Below are positions 45,016 to 53,561 of a stretch of DNA of 53,561 bases, in pieces (the first letter of the stretch is position 1; each line of letters opens with the position of its first letter). Source of the stretch: Pelagophyceae sp. CCMP2097 (taxonomy: Eukaryota; Sar; Pelagophyceae); NCBI GenBank assembly GCA_026770575.1, contig MU657455.1, positions 1 to 53,561 of the forward strand, given 5' to 3'. Under the pieces are notes generated by a model. The model did no database searches. It worked only from the letters and a program-made list of their open reading frames with translations, and had not been told where the DNA came from. The translations under genes were made by a program, and so were the position numbers.

Positions 45016-47096
45016 ATGGAGTCGCCGTCGAAGCGCAACCGCGCGCTCTCGGAGACGTCGCCGAACCGCCTGCCGCCGAAGAAGCGCCGTGCCGCGGAAG
45101 CGCCGCAAGCGCCCGCCGCATCTGCGCCGGGCAAAGCGCCGGCCGCCGCGGCGCCTGCGTTTTCGGCGCGCACGCGGCCGCGCGCGCCTGCCGGTCGCGG
45201 CGGGCCGGACTTTCACTGCATCTTCGCCAAGAAGCTCTTCCACATGCTGCACGCGCGTCCGCTGCGCCCCTTTTGGCATCCCCGCGCGCGTTCGCCGTCG
45301 GCACTCAGGCTCCCGAAGCGTAGGCCGTCGAGCCCGCAGTGATCCGATGGCGCGCCGGTGCGTCCTTCCTGCGCCGAATCCGCGCCGCGCCGCAAAAACG
45401 CCGCACCGCAAAACCCGCAGGCGACGTCGTCTACGACCCGAAGCGCCTCGAGGTGCGTCCTCGTGGAATATCCAAAGCCGCTCCTCGCGGGCGGCGCTGC
45501 GTGCGCGCATCGAACCGCCCCTAGGCGGCGCTGCCAAAGTACTTTAGCTGCTCGCTTCGAAGCCTGAAGCGGCAATTCTACAACGTGCGTGCACCGGGTC
45601 GTGGGGCCTTCCCCGCAAAGGCGTTAGAGTTGAAGCGCCAAGGACGCAGAAGAGGCTTTGAAGCGCAGAGGGCGGTGCCCCGCACGCGGCGGGAGGGCCA
45701 CGCGCGCCGGGCGGGCCTTCTTTGGGTCGCTTTGCGGCCGTCGCCGCTATTGCGCCCCGTCGCTTTCGAGACCTTTGTCCGCTTGTAGTACGGCTTCCTG
45801 CAGCTGCGCGTCAAGGCCCCGGCTTCGCACGCGCCGGTACGTTCGCGGAGGCCCGCGGTGGACAGCGTTGCCCGGACTTTGGCCACCAGACGGACGTAGG
45901 TGGTGTTCCGCAACCGTCTGCTGGCTGGCCAGCCCGTGTCGGCGCTGCGGAGAATCCAAAACGCAAAGAAGAGCACGATGTTGCCGCGCGCGAGTGCGTC
46001 TCCGCCTCCACGCGCGAGTTCGTCCCCGCCTCCCCGCGCGAGTGCGTCCCCACCTCCCCGCGGTCCCCTCCTCCCCGCGGCCACGCTTCGGACCATCCCG
46101 CCAGGCGCGCGCGCCGTGCCGCAAAAGCACGATACGAAGCACCTCCGGGGGCCCCGCGGCGAAGAAGGCGACTGCGAGGACGAAGACTGCGGCGGCGAGT
46201 TTGACGGTGGCGGCGGCGGTCTTATTTTCGACATCGCCACCCCGCTCCAAGCGGGCGCGCCGCAGATGGTCATCCGCCTCCGGTACACGCGCGGTGCGTC
46301 CACGCGGGCAACCCCCGCGCGAAAGATGCCGTTCGTTCCGGCCGCCGCTCAAACGACATTCACGCGCCCTCTACCCGCAGCGCCGACGCCGCGCGCGCGA
46401 CCGTCACGCGCAGCGCCGACGCGCGCGCTCGCCGCCGCCGCGCCGGGGGAGCGCGCGGCGCCGCCGACAAACGAGGACGCCGCGCCGGTCGAGGCGAGCC
46501 TTGCGGCGGCGGCCGTGCTCGCAGACGCCGCGGACGCCGCAGACGACACGGAGCTCGTGGACGTCTCGGAGCTCGTGGACGACCCGGTGGCCGCGGACGA
46601 CGCGGCGGCCGCGGGCGACACGGACGACGCGGCGGCGGTGCGTCCCGCGGTCCACCGCACGGCGCCGGGTCTCCACGTCTTGCCTTGTAAACGGGCCACG
46701 CACACCAGAGGCCAGCCGTGCGGCAGCCTCGTCCTTTGGCTCCGCGCGCCGCTGCCCTCCGACCGCGCGGCGCAGGGGTGCGACGGCGCACGGTCGCCCG
46801 GCCCGGCGACGCTCTTCGGCCCAGCGCCGTTCCACGACGCTGCGGACGTCGCCGACGGCGCCGGCGCCTCTGCGTTTGACGGCGAGGGCGAGCCGGCGGC
46901 GTGGCTCCTCGACGACGTGGAGAGCGACCCGTCCAACCTCGGTTTCTTCTTGGACTTTTTGGAGGAGGAGGGCCGCAAGACCGTGCGTCGACTGTCCCGT
47001 CGCGCCACGATCCTGCCCCGTCGCGTCGATCTGGAAACGCAATACAACGCTCTTTGCCCGCGCCTCCGGGCCCGTGGCGCACGGTCACCCGCGTAG
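45016..47096 (+). CDS. Heat-shock-factor-type transcription factor
   Basis: The DNA-binding domain is spread over small exons: FAKKLFHMLHA (exon 1 from 45016), VIRWRAG (ends about 45354), DVVYDPKRLE (45421-45452), AALPKYFSCSLRSLKRQFYN (45525-45584), YGFLQLRVKAPASHAP (45789-45836) and VVFRNRLLAGQPVSALRRIQ (from 45900). Joined, these follow the HSF fold: F-x-x-KL ... W ... V-DP ... LPKYF ... S-x-KRQF-YYGF. The exon 1 to 2 join is uncertain and could use a GC donor. A basic N-terminus (PSKRNRALSETSPNRLPPKKRR) looks like a nuclear signal. The long C-terminal part is Ala/Asp-rich and acidic, a plausible activation region, and includes a RASASPPP repeat (about 45995-46070). HSF-type families are large in stramenopile algae. 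Stop at 47094-47096. Confidence 0.9.
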
Positions 47097-47744
47097 GGCA
47101 TCTACGAGCCGATCAGCGCCGCGCCCGCCGGCGCGCCGAGCTGACTCGGAGCCTCGGCAGACGAGACGAGAGGTCTGGCAGAGCTCTGTCGCAGAGCTCT
47201 GTAGCAGAGGCCGGCCTAGTGGTCAGCGCCCTCGGCCGATGACATGATAGAACGACGGCACCCCCATGCGACAGCGTAAGCACCTTGAGTCTCCTCTCCC
47301 CACTGGCATGCAGCGTAAGCACCTTGAATCGGACTTGCTTCTCTCGGGCGGCCGACCATGGCGGGGCGCAAGACATGTTGAGATGGAGTCCTGACGGAAG
47401 ATGCCCCTGGGATGGGACCATGGTGTGTTTCGTGAGGCGACATGGCCCCCAAACATGCGTGGAAAGACCGGAGCGTTAAAAGTTGGGCGGCGCTTCGTCG
47501 TTCGCGGGTGCATGAGCTCGGGGGTGTGGCGCGTTGTTTTTATCGAGGCGGGCGTATGTCATGTCGGCGGCGGCGCCAAGGACGCGGCGCGACCTACAAA
47601 AAAACATGAAAGCAAAGGCACCGCGTCGTTTTCGGGTGTTCTTTCGTCGTCTGGCAACTTTCATCGTTTGGCGTTTTTGATGGCGCGGCGGCCGACTTGC
47701 GCGCGACCGCTTGCTCCGTGAAAAATCCTCCGAGTTGGCGCGGC
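47097..47744. other. Convergent spacer with a small direct repeat
   Basis: No gene is seen. GCAGCGTAAGCACCTTGA and a close copy (GACAGCGTAAGCACCTTGA) lie about 40 bp apart near 47268-47330, and GCAGAGCTCTGT is repeated near 47175-47205. Confidence 0.5.
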
Positions 47745-49522
47745 CTAGCGGCGGTGGCGTGAAGGTCGATGCGGCACCAAACGCGGCTCTCTTTGCACTT
47801 GGACAGTGCCCAGAAAATGGCGCGGCTCTTCGCGGTCACGCTTGGACTCGACGTCTGCGGAGGCGCGCGAGGACCGCGCGTGCACGCTGTGGAAGAAGTC
47901 GAGCAGCAGCTGCGAGTCCTCCCTGGGTACCGAGCCGTCGAACCCGTCCGGTGAGCCCTGCCGCGCGCCGCGCCTAGAGGGGCGCCGTCCGCGGGGCCGT
48001 GCGACGCGTCCGAAGGACTGCAACCACCGCGAGCGACGGCCGAGGGCGCACCTCGGCGTTGGGTCGCCGTCGGCGTCGTTTACCGTGAGTCGCTCGACGG
48101 CGCCGTCAAAGGAGCTGGTGCGCGAGTGGTTCCGCGGCGAAGGCACAGCCTCCTCTTCCGCGGCGAGGGCGTGGAACGAGTGCGCCGACATGGCCCGCGT
48201 CGCTGCCAAGCCGCGAGGCGCGCGCGCGGAGACGTCGTGCGCTCGCACGTTTGCCGCGTGCGCCGCCGCGCGGTCGGAAGCGTGCCTCTCCGCGTGCCTC
48301 TCCGCGTGCCTCTCCGCGTGCCCCGCGCGCTCGGCGTTGGCCACAGCCAGCGACAGCGTCCCCGACGAGAGACCCGTGCGCGAGAGCGCGCCAGAGCTGT
48401 GGCCCGCTCGCGAGAGCGTGTTCGATGAATGGCCCGCGCGCGAGAGAGTACCAGAGCTCATCGACCGCCCGGCGTTGCGCTGCGCCCCAGCCTTAAACAT
48501 CCCGGGCGCATAGCCCGCCGAAGTGTTCCTAAAAAGCCCGTCGGCCCGCGCAAACGGCGGCGCATCGAGAGGCACCGCGCGTCGGACCGCCACGAGGCTC
48601 CGACGCACTGGATGTGTGCTGCGAATCGCGTCTCAAGCGCCGCGATCATGTGGCGAACACGGACGGCCTCGTGTGCATTTTCGGGCGTGGGCCTAAAGTT
48701 TATCGTCAGTAGCTTAAAGCCAAGAGCCCGTCGCCCGTCCATCTTGGCGTGTGCCCTTTTGCCGCTTGGGTGACGCTTTGCCGCACAAAAACGCACTTGC
48801 ACGGCGCGAAGACGCGCTTGCCGATGGAGGCGTCTCCGGCAAATTTCTTTGTAATCCGCATCGGGTCGCAGTTCAACTGCTCGCTCAAAAACGATCGCAG
48901 CGTCGTCCCCGGCGCGCCTAGAGGTCGAAAGATGCAACATGCAAGAGGAAAGCCCCGGCGCAATGCGACGACGTCTCAAAGGCGCGAGCGTTCTGCGCCA
49001 ACACGTCCAACTTGGGAATCTCTCTCCGTATCGCCTCGCCGGCGGTGCGTCAAGATGGCGCCTTTTCGCAGCATTGGACGCTGGGTTTGACAGCTGAGCA
49101 TTCCACGCTCAAACTCCCGGATCACGGCAGTCGTGTACGACTCCTCCTCCACGGTCCACTTCCCTTTCCGCAACGGCGCCGCGCGGTCCGGCGAGAGGCG
49201 CGGGTACACCTCGGACGCGGCGCGGAAGGCCTAGGAGCAGAGAAGGTCGCGGAGAAGCAGGCGTTTCCGCGCAACACGAGGACCGCGCCTGCTGCGGCCA
49301 CGGCGCGTCGGCGGCCCTCGCCAGAGGCGCGCGCGCCGGCGCGGCTTCTAGGTCGGCGAGGGACGACGCGGAAGAGGCGCGGGCGAGGCCCTCTAGTCGG
49401 CCAAAGTCCAAATTGAAGTTTCCTCCCAGAGCCTGAAAGGGCTTGACGGCCGACAGCTCGGGGGAGTTGCACTGCGACAGCGAGTACCCGACGCCGTACT
49501 CGTCGCGGCCCTCGCCGTCCAT
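47745..49522 (-). CDS. Conserved stramenopile protein with DPMRITKKF motif (function unknown)
   Basis: Start 49522 (MDGEGRDEYGVGYSLSQ). The second coding block reads RKGKWTVEEESYTTAVIREFERG. A further block reads GAPGTTLRSFLSEQLNCDPMRITKKFAGDASIGKRVF. I recognise this pair of blocks as a widespread heterokont family; the first block looks like the start of a Myb-type helix (KWTxEE), so DNA binding is possible but unproven. A later exon has AVRVRHMIAALETRFAAHIQ, a helix usual for the family. The C-terminal region is low complexity, with TLSRAGHSS repeated four times and AERH repeats, then LLLDFFHSVHARSS, ending at 47745. Exon borders between about 48480 and 48780 and near 49050 are approximate. 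Confidence 0.75.
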
Positions 49523-50056
49523 GGCGCTCCGCGCCACCGCCGGTGCTCTGCGGCCTCTAGCAGGGCAACCAGAATCCTTCAAGTTGGTGGCCCGGCGAGA
49601 CGGACTTTAGACTTTTGGCTTGGAAGAATTCCAGGCTCAACGCGGTTTTCTTTTCGAGGGCCAAGTTTTGCGCAAAAACCCGATGCGCCGACCCGGCCGG
49701 GCGGGGGGCCGGCGCTTTCCGCGGCTGGCGCGTCGAGGTGCGAGGCCGACCGACGAACAAGACGGAAAAAAGGAATTTTCAGTTGCATACGTCTGCAAGT
49801 CGAGCTCTCTTCAAGTTCTTCACCGCCCGGACCCGGGGCGCGCGCGCGGTGTCGCGCACGGAGAACAAAGACTCGCAGCGGAGCTCGAGGCCAGTTCCCG
49901 GGGCGCGCATCGTTCGGGGCGCCGCGGCCCCGCCGACCCCTCTCTCTCTCGAATGCCGTTGGCGTGGCCGGTAGGACAACCGCCTCGACGGAATTCACCG
50001 CTCGAGCGCGGCGCGCTCGGCGGCGCGCTCCGCCCGAGCGTCGTCGCCTCGGCGTG
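49523..50056. other. Divergent spacer
   Basis: Separates the DPMRITKKF gene (minus) from the FAM228-like gene (plus). Some frames are open, but none shows protein character. A 500-bp promoter region for both genes is likely. Confidence 0.45.
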
Positions 50057-51183
50057 ATGGACGCGCCGGCGCGCGTGCGCGTCTACGACGCGGCGGCGTT
50101 GGGCCACATGCTGACGCGCGAATCCGGCGACGGCCTGGGCCGGTCGATGAACAAGTCGACGCTGTCCGACACACTCCGGGCGTCGGCGCGCGAGGTGCGC
50201 CTCTCCGACGGCGTCCGCGCGGCGTCGCCGCATCCCCCGGCGTAGGACCGCCGCCGCGTTTCGCGCGAGGCGTCTGAGCAGCGCGACCGGCGGTCCGAGC
50301 GGCACCGTGCCGAGGTGAAAGCCCTCTCGATGCCTGTCCATGCTTGCCGCCCTGCGAGCGTCGTGTCAGGCATCGAAGCGTTCGGAGGACGCAGCTCGGT
50401 CCGTACGCGAGAAGCTTGCGGAGACTACGATCAAGCGCGAGCGTCGCTTCGTGGAACTCCGGAGCGACATTGACGAAGGGCGCAAACTCGCCGATGAGAT
50501 CGATAAACATTTAAATCTGCATGAGCTGAACGCGCGGACGCGGAACAAGAAGATGTTTGACGAGTGGAACCAACGCGTTTACGGTGGCATCCAGGATCAG
50601 ATCAACTCGCAATTGTCGGCGATGGACTCCAACGACATTTCCCGGCGCCGCCGGCTCGAGTTCCAAAAGTTCCTCGACACGACGAATGCCAAGGGCGCCA
50701 TCTTCCGCGACATTATCATAGAGTCGGAATACGACCCGTGAGTCGGAGGTTTTCACGCTATCTCCCGCGAGCCTTTTAAGGCCCTCCTCTAGGCTCGAGC
50801 CGAACCGGCACTGCATCAAGGTCGACACTTCCAACATCCGCGACCCCGTCCAAAGGGCCCTGGACCGGCACCACGAGGAGACTTCTATGTTGGTCGGCGG
50901 CGCGGGCGGCGCTTCGCGGGCGCGCAGGCCCAAAGCGCACGTCAAGGAGATGCTCTCTGCGACGTTGTGGGGCAAAGGCAAGATTGAAGCGACGCCGCAC
51001 GGCTACTTTGCAAAGTTGATGGACGACACGGGCGGCCCGGCCCCGGAGCGCACTTCGAAGACGTTTGCTTCCAAGATCCCAATGGACCACTACTCCGTCG
51101 CGACGGGGCCAGACTCCCTCGCCGGCGAGTTTCCTATCGGCAAGAGGACGACCAAAGTGGCCGCCTCGCAAATATTCGACTAA
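50057..51183 (+). CDS. FAM228-like coiled-coil protein
   Basis: Four exons (50057-50194, 50246-50314, 50370-50737, 50793-51183) give 321 residues in frame. The N-terminal half is charged helix (REDRRRVSREASEQRDRRSE, SVREKLAETTIKRERRFVEL). The core NKKMFDEWNQRVYGGIQDQI, LEFQKFLDTTNAKGAIFRDIIIESEYDP and DPVQRALDRHHEE resembles FAM228 proteins, which share the W-x-x-V-x-x-P/I ... YDP layout. The tail contains ATLWGKGKIEATPHGYFAKLM and ends in TTKVAASQIFD. Homologues are often found in flagellated species, so a flagellar role is possible, but that is inference. The family assignment rests on memory of the motif layout and is moderate. All introns end TAG or CAG and are 50-55 nt. Confidence 0.7.
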
Positions 51184-51441
51184 AGACGTTGCTTGCTTAA
51201 AATCCACTCTGGGTGGGGCTGCCCCAAAAGGGTAGAACCGTCAACGTTGCCCGGCGGAACGCGGACGGCGCGGACGGCCCGAGGCTCAGGAAGGATGCGC
51301 GAGACAGGGCACATTGAAGATTATATCAAATCCTAGCTTTCAAAATTTGGACGAGCGCGAGCTCGATCGATCGCGAGCACTCGCGAAGCTAGGTCGCGAG
51401 GGGCGGTGTCCGCGCTCCCCGGGGCGCCTTTGGGCTTTGCG

Positions 51442-52187
51442 ATGGCGCCATCGCCGACCATCTGGAACGCGCCGGTCATGCTGGGCGACGACGAGGCGCT
51501 CGTAAAGGTGCTCTCGGGGCGCGCCGGGCGGTCGGTCGTGAAGCCGGGCGAGCCCGCTGCACTCTACGTCAAGGTCAAGGGCAAATCGTGCGACGAAGTC
51601 CACAACGACCACGTCCTGCTGCGGGTGATGAACACGGCGGGCGCGCTGCAACACGCGGCGTCGTTCGGCGAGTTTATGCAGCAGGCCCCGTGCTCATTGA
51701 GGGCGCGGCGCTCGACGCGGCGTTTTCGGCGGAGTATGGCGACGACTGGGACGTGGATGACGACAGCTTTTCGTTGGAAGAGGCGCTGCGCAATCTGCTC
51801 GGGGCTTTGGAGGTGCCGTGGCCCATCGCGCACTTCGTCGGAGATGCGCCGGCGTCCTTGTTCCGCGACGCACTCGAGAAGCACCGTTTACGGGAGCGCG
51901 GCCTACGGACGCTACAAGCCTTCGCTTTCACATCTGCCATCGGCGCGGTGCCTTTTGAGCTCTTTGCGCAGTGGCTCGTTTACACGCCGGTGCTGCTCCA
52001 GGAGGTTCCCAAGCTCTTGGGCAGCGCGGCATTCGAGTACATGCAGCGGGACCGCAGCACCCTCTGGGCCTGCGAAGTCGCTCCGAGCGGCGAAGGGGGG
52101 TGTTTATCTGACGATTACGACGGGGTCTCCTGGTGCACCACCGCCGTGGCCGTGCCCTCTTCCGACGAATCGAATGCCGACTACTAG
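51442..52187 (+). pseudogene. Tandem-array gene copy 1, frameshifted by a 5-nt insertion
   Basis: The frame starting at 51442 (MAPSPTIWNAPVMLGDDEAL) matches copy 2 up to GEFMQQ. There copy 1 has five additional bases (GCCCC) near 51684-51688, and the matching sequence (VLIEGAALDAAFSAEYGDD ... DESNADY) continues in another frame to 52187. Either copy 1 is inactive or the five bases are an error. Other differences between the copies are mostly conservative, so the duplication is fairly old or the gene is under selection. No known domain is recognised. Confidence 0.75.
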
Positions 52188-52476
52188 TGGAATTCATCTC
52201 TTTCAAGCCGCCTCTGCCATCGGAAGACTGCCTTAAGCTGCCCCAAAAGGGTATAACCGTCAACGTTGCCGCGGCGGAGCGGGACGGCCCGAAGCTCAGG
52301 AAGGATGCCGATTTAAACGCATCCGATGCGCGAGCCAGAAGATTAGATCAAACCCCAGGTTTGAAAAACTAGCTCGAGTCGGACTCGGAGCGGGCGGAGT
52401 CGACTCGGACCGCCGAGGGCCCCGCGAGGTCGCGAACCGCGGTGCCCGCGCTCCGCTCCCCGGGGCGCCGCAGATC

Positions 52477-53178
52477 ATGCTGGGCGACGAGGAGGCGCTC
52501 GTGCAGGTGCCCCGGGTCGCGGGGCGCGCTTCACGGTCGGTGGTGAAGCCGGGCGAGCCCGCGGCAGTCTACGTCAAGATCAAGGGCAAAGCGTGGGACG
52601 AGGTCCACAACGACCACGTCCTGCTGCGGGTGATGAACACGGCGGGCGCGCTGCAGCACGCGGCGTCATTTGGTGAGTTCATGCAGCAGGTGCTCATCGA
52701 GGGCGCGGCGCTCGACGCGGCGTTTTCGGCAGAGTATTGCGACGACGGTGGCGACGACGACAAATTCGAAGAGTTGCTATCCGGTCTGCTCAGGGAGTTG
52801 GAGGTGCTGTGGCCCATCGCACGCTTTTTCGGAGAAGCGCGACCATCGCTGTTCAGCGGCGCCATCAAGGGGCACCGCTCCCGGGAACGCGGCCAACAGG
52901 CGCTTCAAGCTTTTGCGTCCACATCTGCAATCGGCGCGGTGCCTTTTGAGCTCTTTTCGCAGTGGCTCGTTTGCGCACTGGTGCTGCTCGCAGATGTTCC
53001 CAAGCTCGTGCACAGCGCGGCCGCCCAGTACAAGTATCGGGGCCTCGAGCACCTCTGGGAATGCGGCGTCGCTCCGAACGGCGAAAGCGGCAGTCTCTGT
53101 GACAAAAACGAAGGGGTCTCCTGGTCCACCACCGCCGCGGCCGTGCCCGACGACGACGAATCGAATGCCGACTACTAG
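52477..53178 (+). CDS. Tandem-array gene copy 2, unknown protein
   Basis: An intact 233-residue frame. It opens MLGDEEALVQVPRVAGRASRSVVKPGEP, followed by KGKAWDEVHNDHVLLRVMNTAG, GALQHAASFGEFMQQVLIEG, an acidic stretch with Asp runs and FEELLSGLLRELEVLWPIARFFGE. Next comes a moderately hydrophobic helix pair (AIGAVPFELFSQWLVCALVLLADVP), and the end is DDDESNADY. There is no signal peptide. Copy 1 extends further at the N-terminus (PTIWNAPV), so the true start of copy 2 may lie upstream. I do not recognise the family. Conservation of this frame against the broken copy 1 supports it as a real gene. Confidence 0.75.
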   Translation: MLGDEEALVQVPRVAGRASRSVVKPGEPAAVYVKIKGKAWDEVHNDHVLLRVMNTAGALQHAASFGEFMQQVLIEGAALDAAFSAEYCDDGGDDDKFEELLSGLLRELEVLWPIARFFGEARPSLFSGAIKGHRSRERGQQALQAFASTSAIGAVPFELFSQWLVCALVLLADVPKLVHSAAAQYKYRGLEHLWECGVAPNGESGSLCDKNEGVSWSTTAAAVPDDDESNADY

Positions 53179-53420
53179 TTGAACGATTCAACTACTAGAT
53201 CTAGGATTCCTAGTTGGAATTCATCTCTTTGAAGCCGCCTCTGCCATCGGAAGACTGCCTTACGCTGCCCCAAAGGGTAAAACCTTCAACGTTGCCGCGG
53301 CGGAGCGCGGACGACGCGGACGGCCCGAGCCTCAGGACTCCTGGGATTCAGTGTGAAGAATGCGCGCGCGAGCCAGGGCGCACATTGAAGATTAGATCAA
53401 ACCCCAGGTTTGGGCCTGCG

Positions 53421-53561
53421 ACTCAGTCAGACCATGCGGGACGTGACCACTGTTTAAAGTTACTGAGGCCGCAAGAAATTAATTCCTTGTTTAGCGTCGG
53501 ACCGATTCCAAGATTTGATCAATAGCTCAATAGGTTATTGTAAATTGTAAATTGTAAAAGG
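53421..53561. other. Right edge, AT-rich with ATTGTAA repeats
   Basis: After the partial third unit the sequence becomes AT-rich. It contains ATCAATAGCTCAATAGG, sharing AATAGCTCAATA with block B of the interlocked inverted repeat, and ends in three ATTGTAA units. This may be the start of another repeat. Confidence 0.5.

Larger units (their letters stand above)
51218..53420 (+). repeat. Tandem array of ~1.02-kb gene-bearing units (two full, one partial)
   Basis: The upstream landmark GCTGCCCCAAA(A)GGGTA occurs at 51218, 52237 and 53264, spacings of 1019 and 1027 bp. GAATTCATCTCTTT...GCCGCCTCTGCCATCGG occurs at 52191 and 53217. Units 1 and 2 each carry one copy of the same gene; the third starts 3' of copy 2 and may continue past the window. 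Confidence 0.9.

Noticed and set aside
46349..47101. Minus-strand frame of 250 residues opposite the HSF-type gene
   Set aside because: Low-complexity Ser/Ala/Arg composition mirrors the acidic Ala/Asp-rich coding strand; no domain or start context.
48250..48335. Repeats CGCGTGCCTCTC considered as a CRISPR-like array
   Set aside because: Units are 12 bp, directly adjacent and coding (AERH repeats); no spacers are present.

Overview
The window looks like nuclear DNA of a unicellular photosynthetic stramenopile, most probably a pelagophyte such as Aureococcus. That is an inference from gene content, not a database result. The reasons are very high GC, dense genes on both strands, many short spliceosomal introns, a signal peptide of the AQA|FAP plastid-targeting type, a THF1/Psb29-like thylakoid protein, a mitochondrial-type HslV, a diverged HSF-type transcription factor and secreted EGF-like proteins of a kind I know from heterokont algae. 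A 650-bp run of N (35356-36005) marks a scaffold gap, so some of the broken frames below may be draft-assembly errors.

Left part (1-15.4 kb): the tail of a tyrosine recombinase, a MYND/Sel1 protein broken by two one-base shifts, a multi-exon OPR-like helical-repeat protein, HslV, cysteinyl-tRNA synthetase, a prolyl-4-hydroxylase-like oxygenase, a GH16 glucanase-like enzyme and NAD(P) malic enzyme. OPR/HslV and CysRS/P4H are divergent pairs sharing promoter regions of 244 and 157 bp. I rebuilt HslV, CysRS, P4H and malic enzyme exon by exon, and every junction keeps the frame.

Middle part (15.5-34.9 kb): a 1604-residue DUF1769-like/PH/DUF547 protein, an EF-hand protein with a 12-residue repeat, a damaged WD40 gene, two SAP-like proteins, a large secreted EGF-like protein, and a divergent plastid pair (THF1-like and a small AFAP-targeted protein). 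About 2 kb near 29.7-31.6 kb has no confident gene but holds a short telomere-like repeat.

Right part (35-53.6 kb): the assembly gap, a thioredoxin-fold protein, a striking ~966-bp interlocked inverted repeat (order A-B-A'-B', 37148-38113), a secreted alpha/beta-hydrolase-like protein, a secreted cysteine-rich protein with an in-frame TAG, an oxygenase-TPR fusion, an HSF-type factor, a protein with a DPMRITKKF motif, a FAM228-like protein and a ~1-kb tandem array of an unknown gene running off the window edge.

The genes do not form one pathway; this is an ordinary mixed nuclear neighbourhood. The most unusual signals are the interlocked inverted repeat, GC-AG introns with GCA donors, very short introns (down to 41 nt, possibly 31), and many introns that carry short internal tandem duplications.
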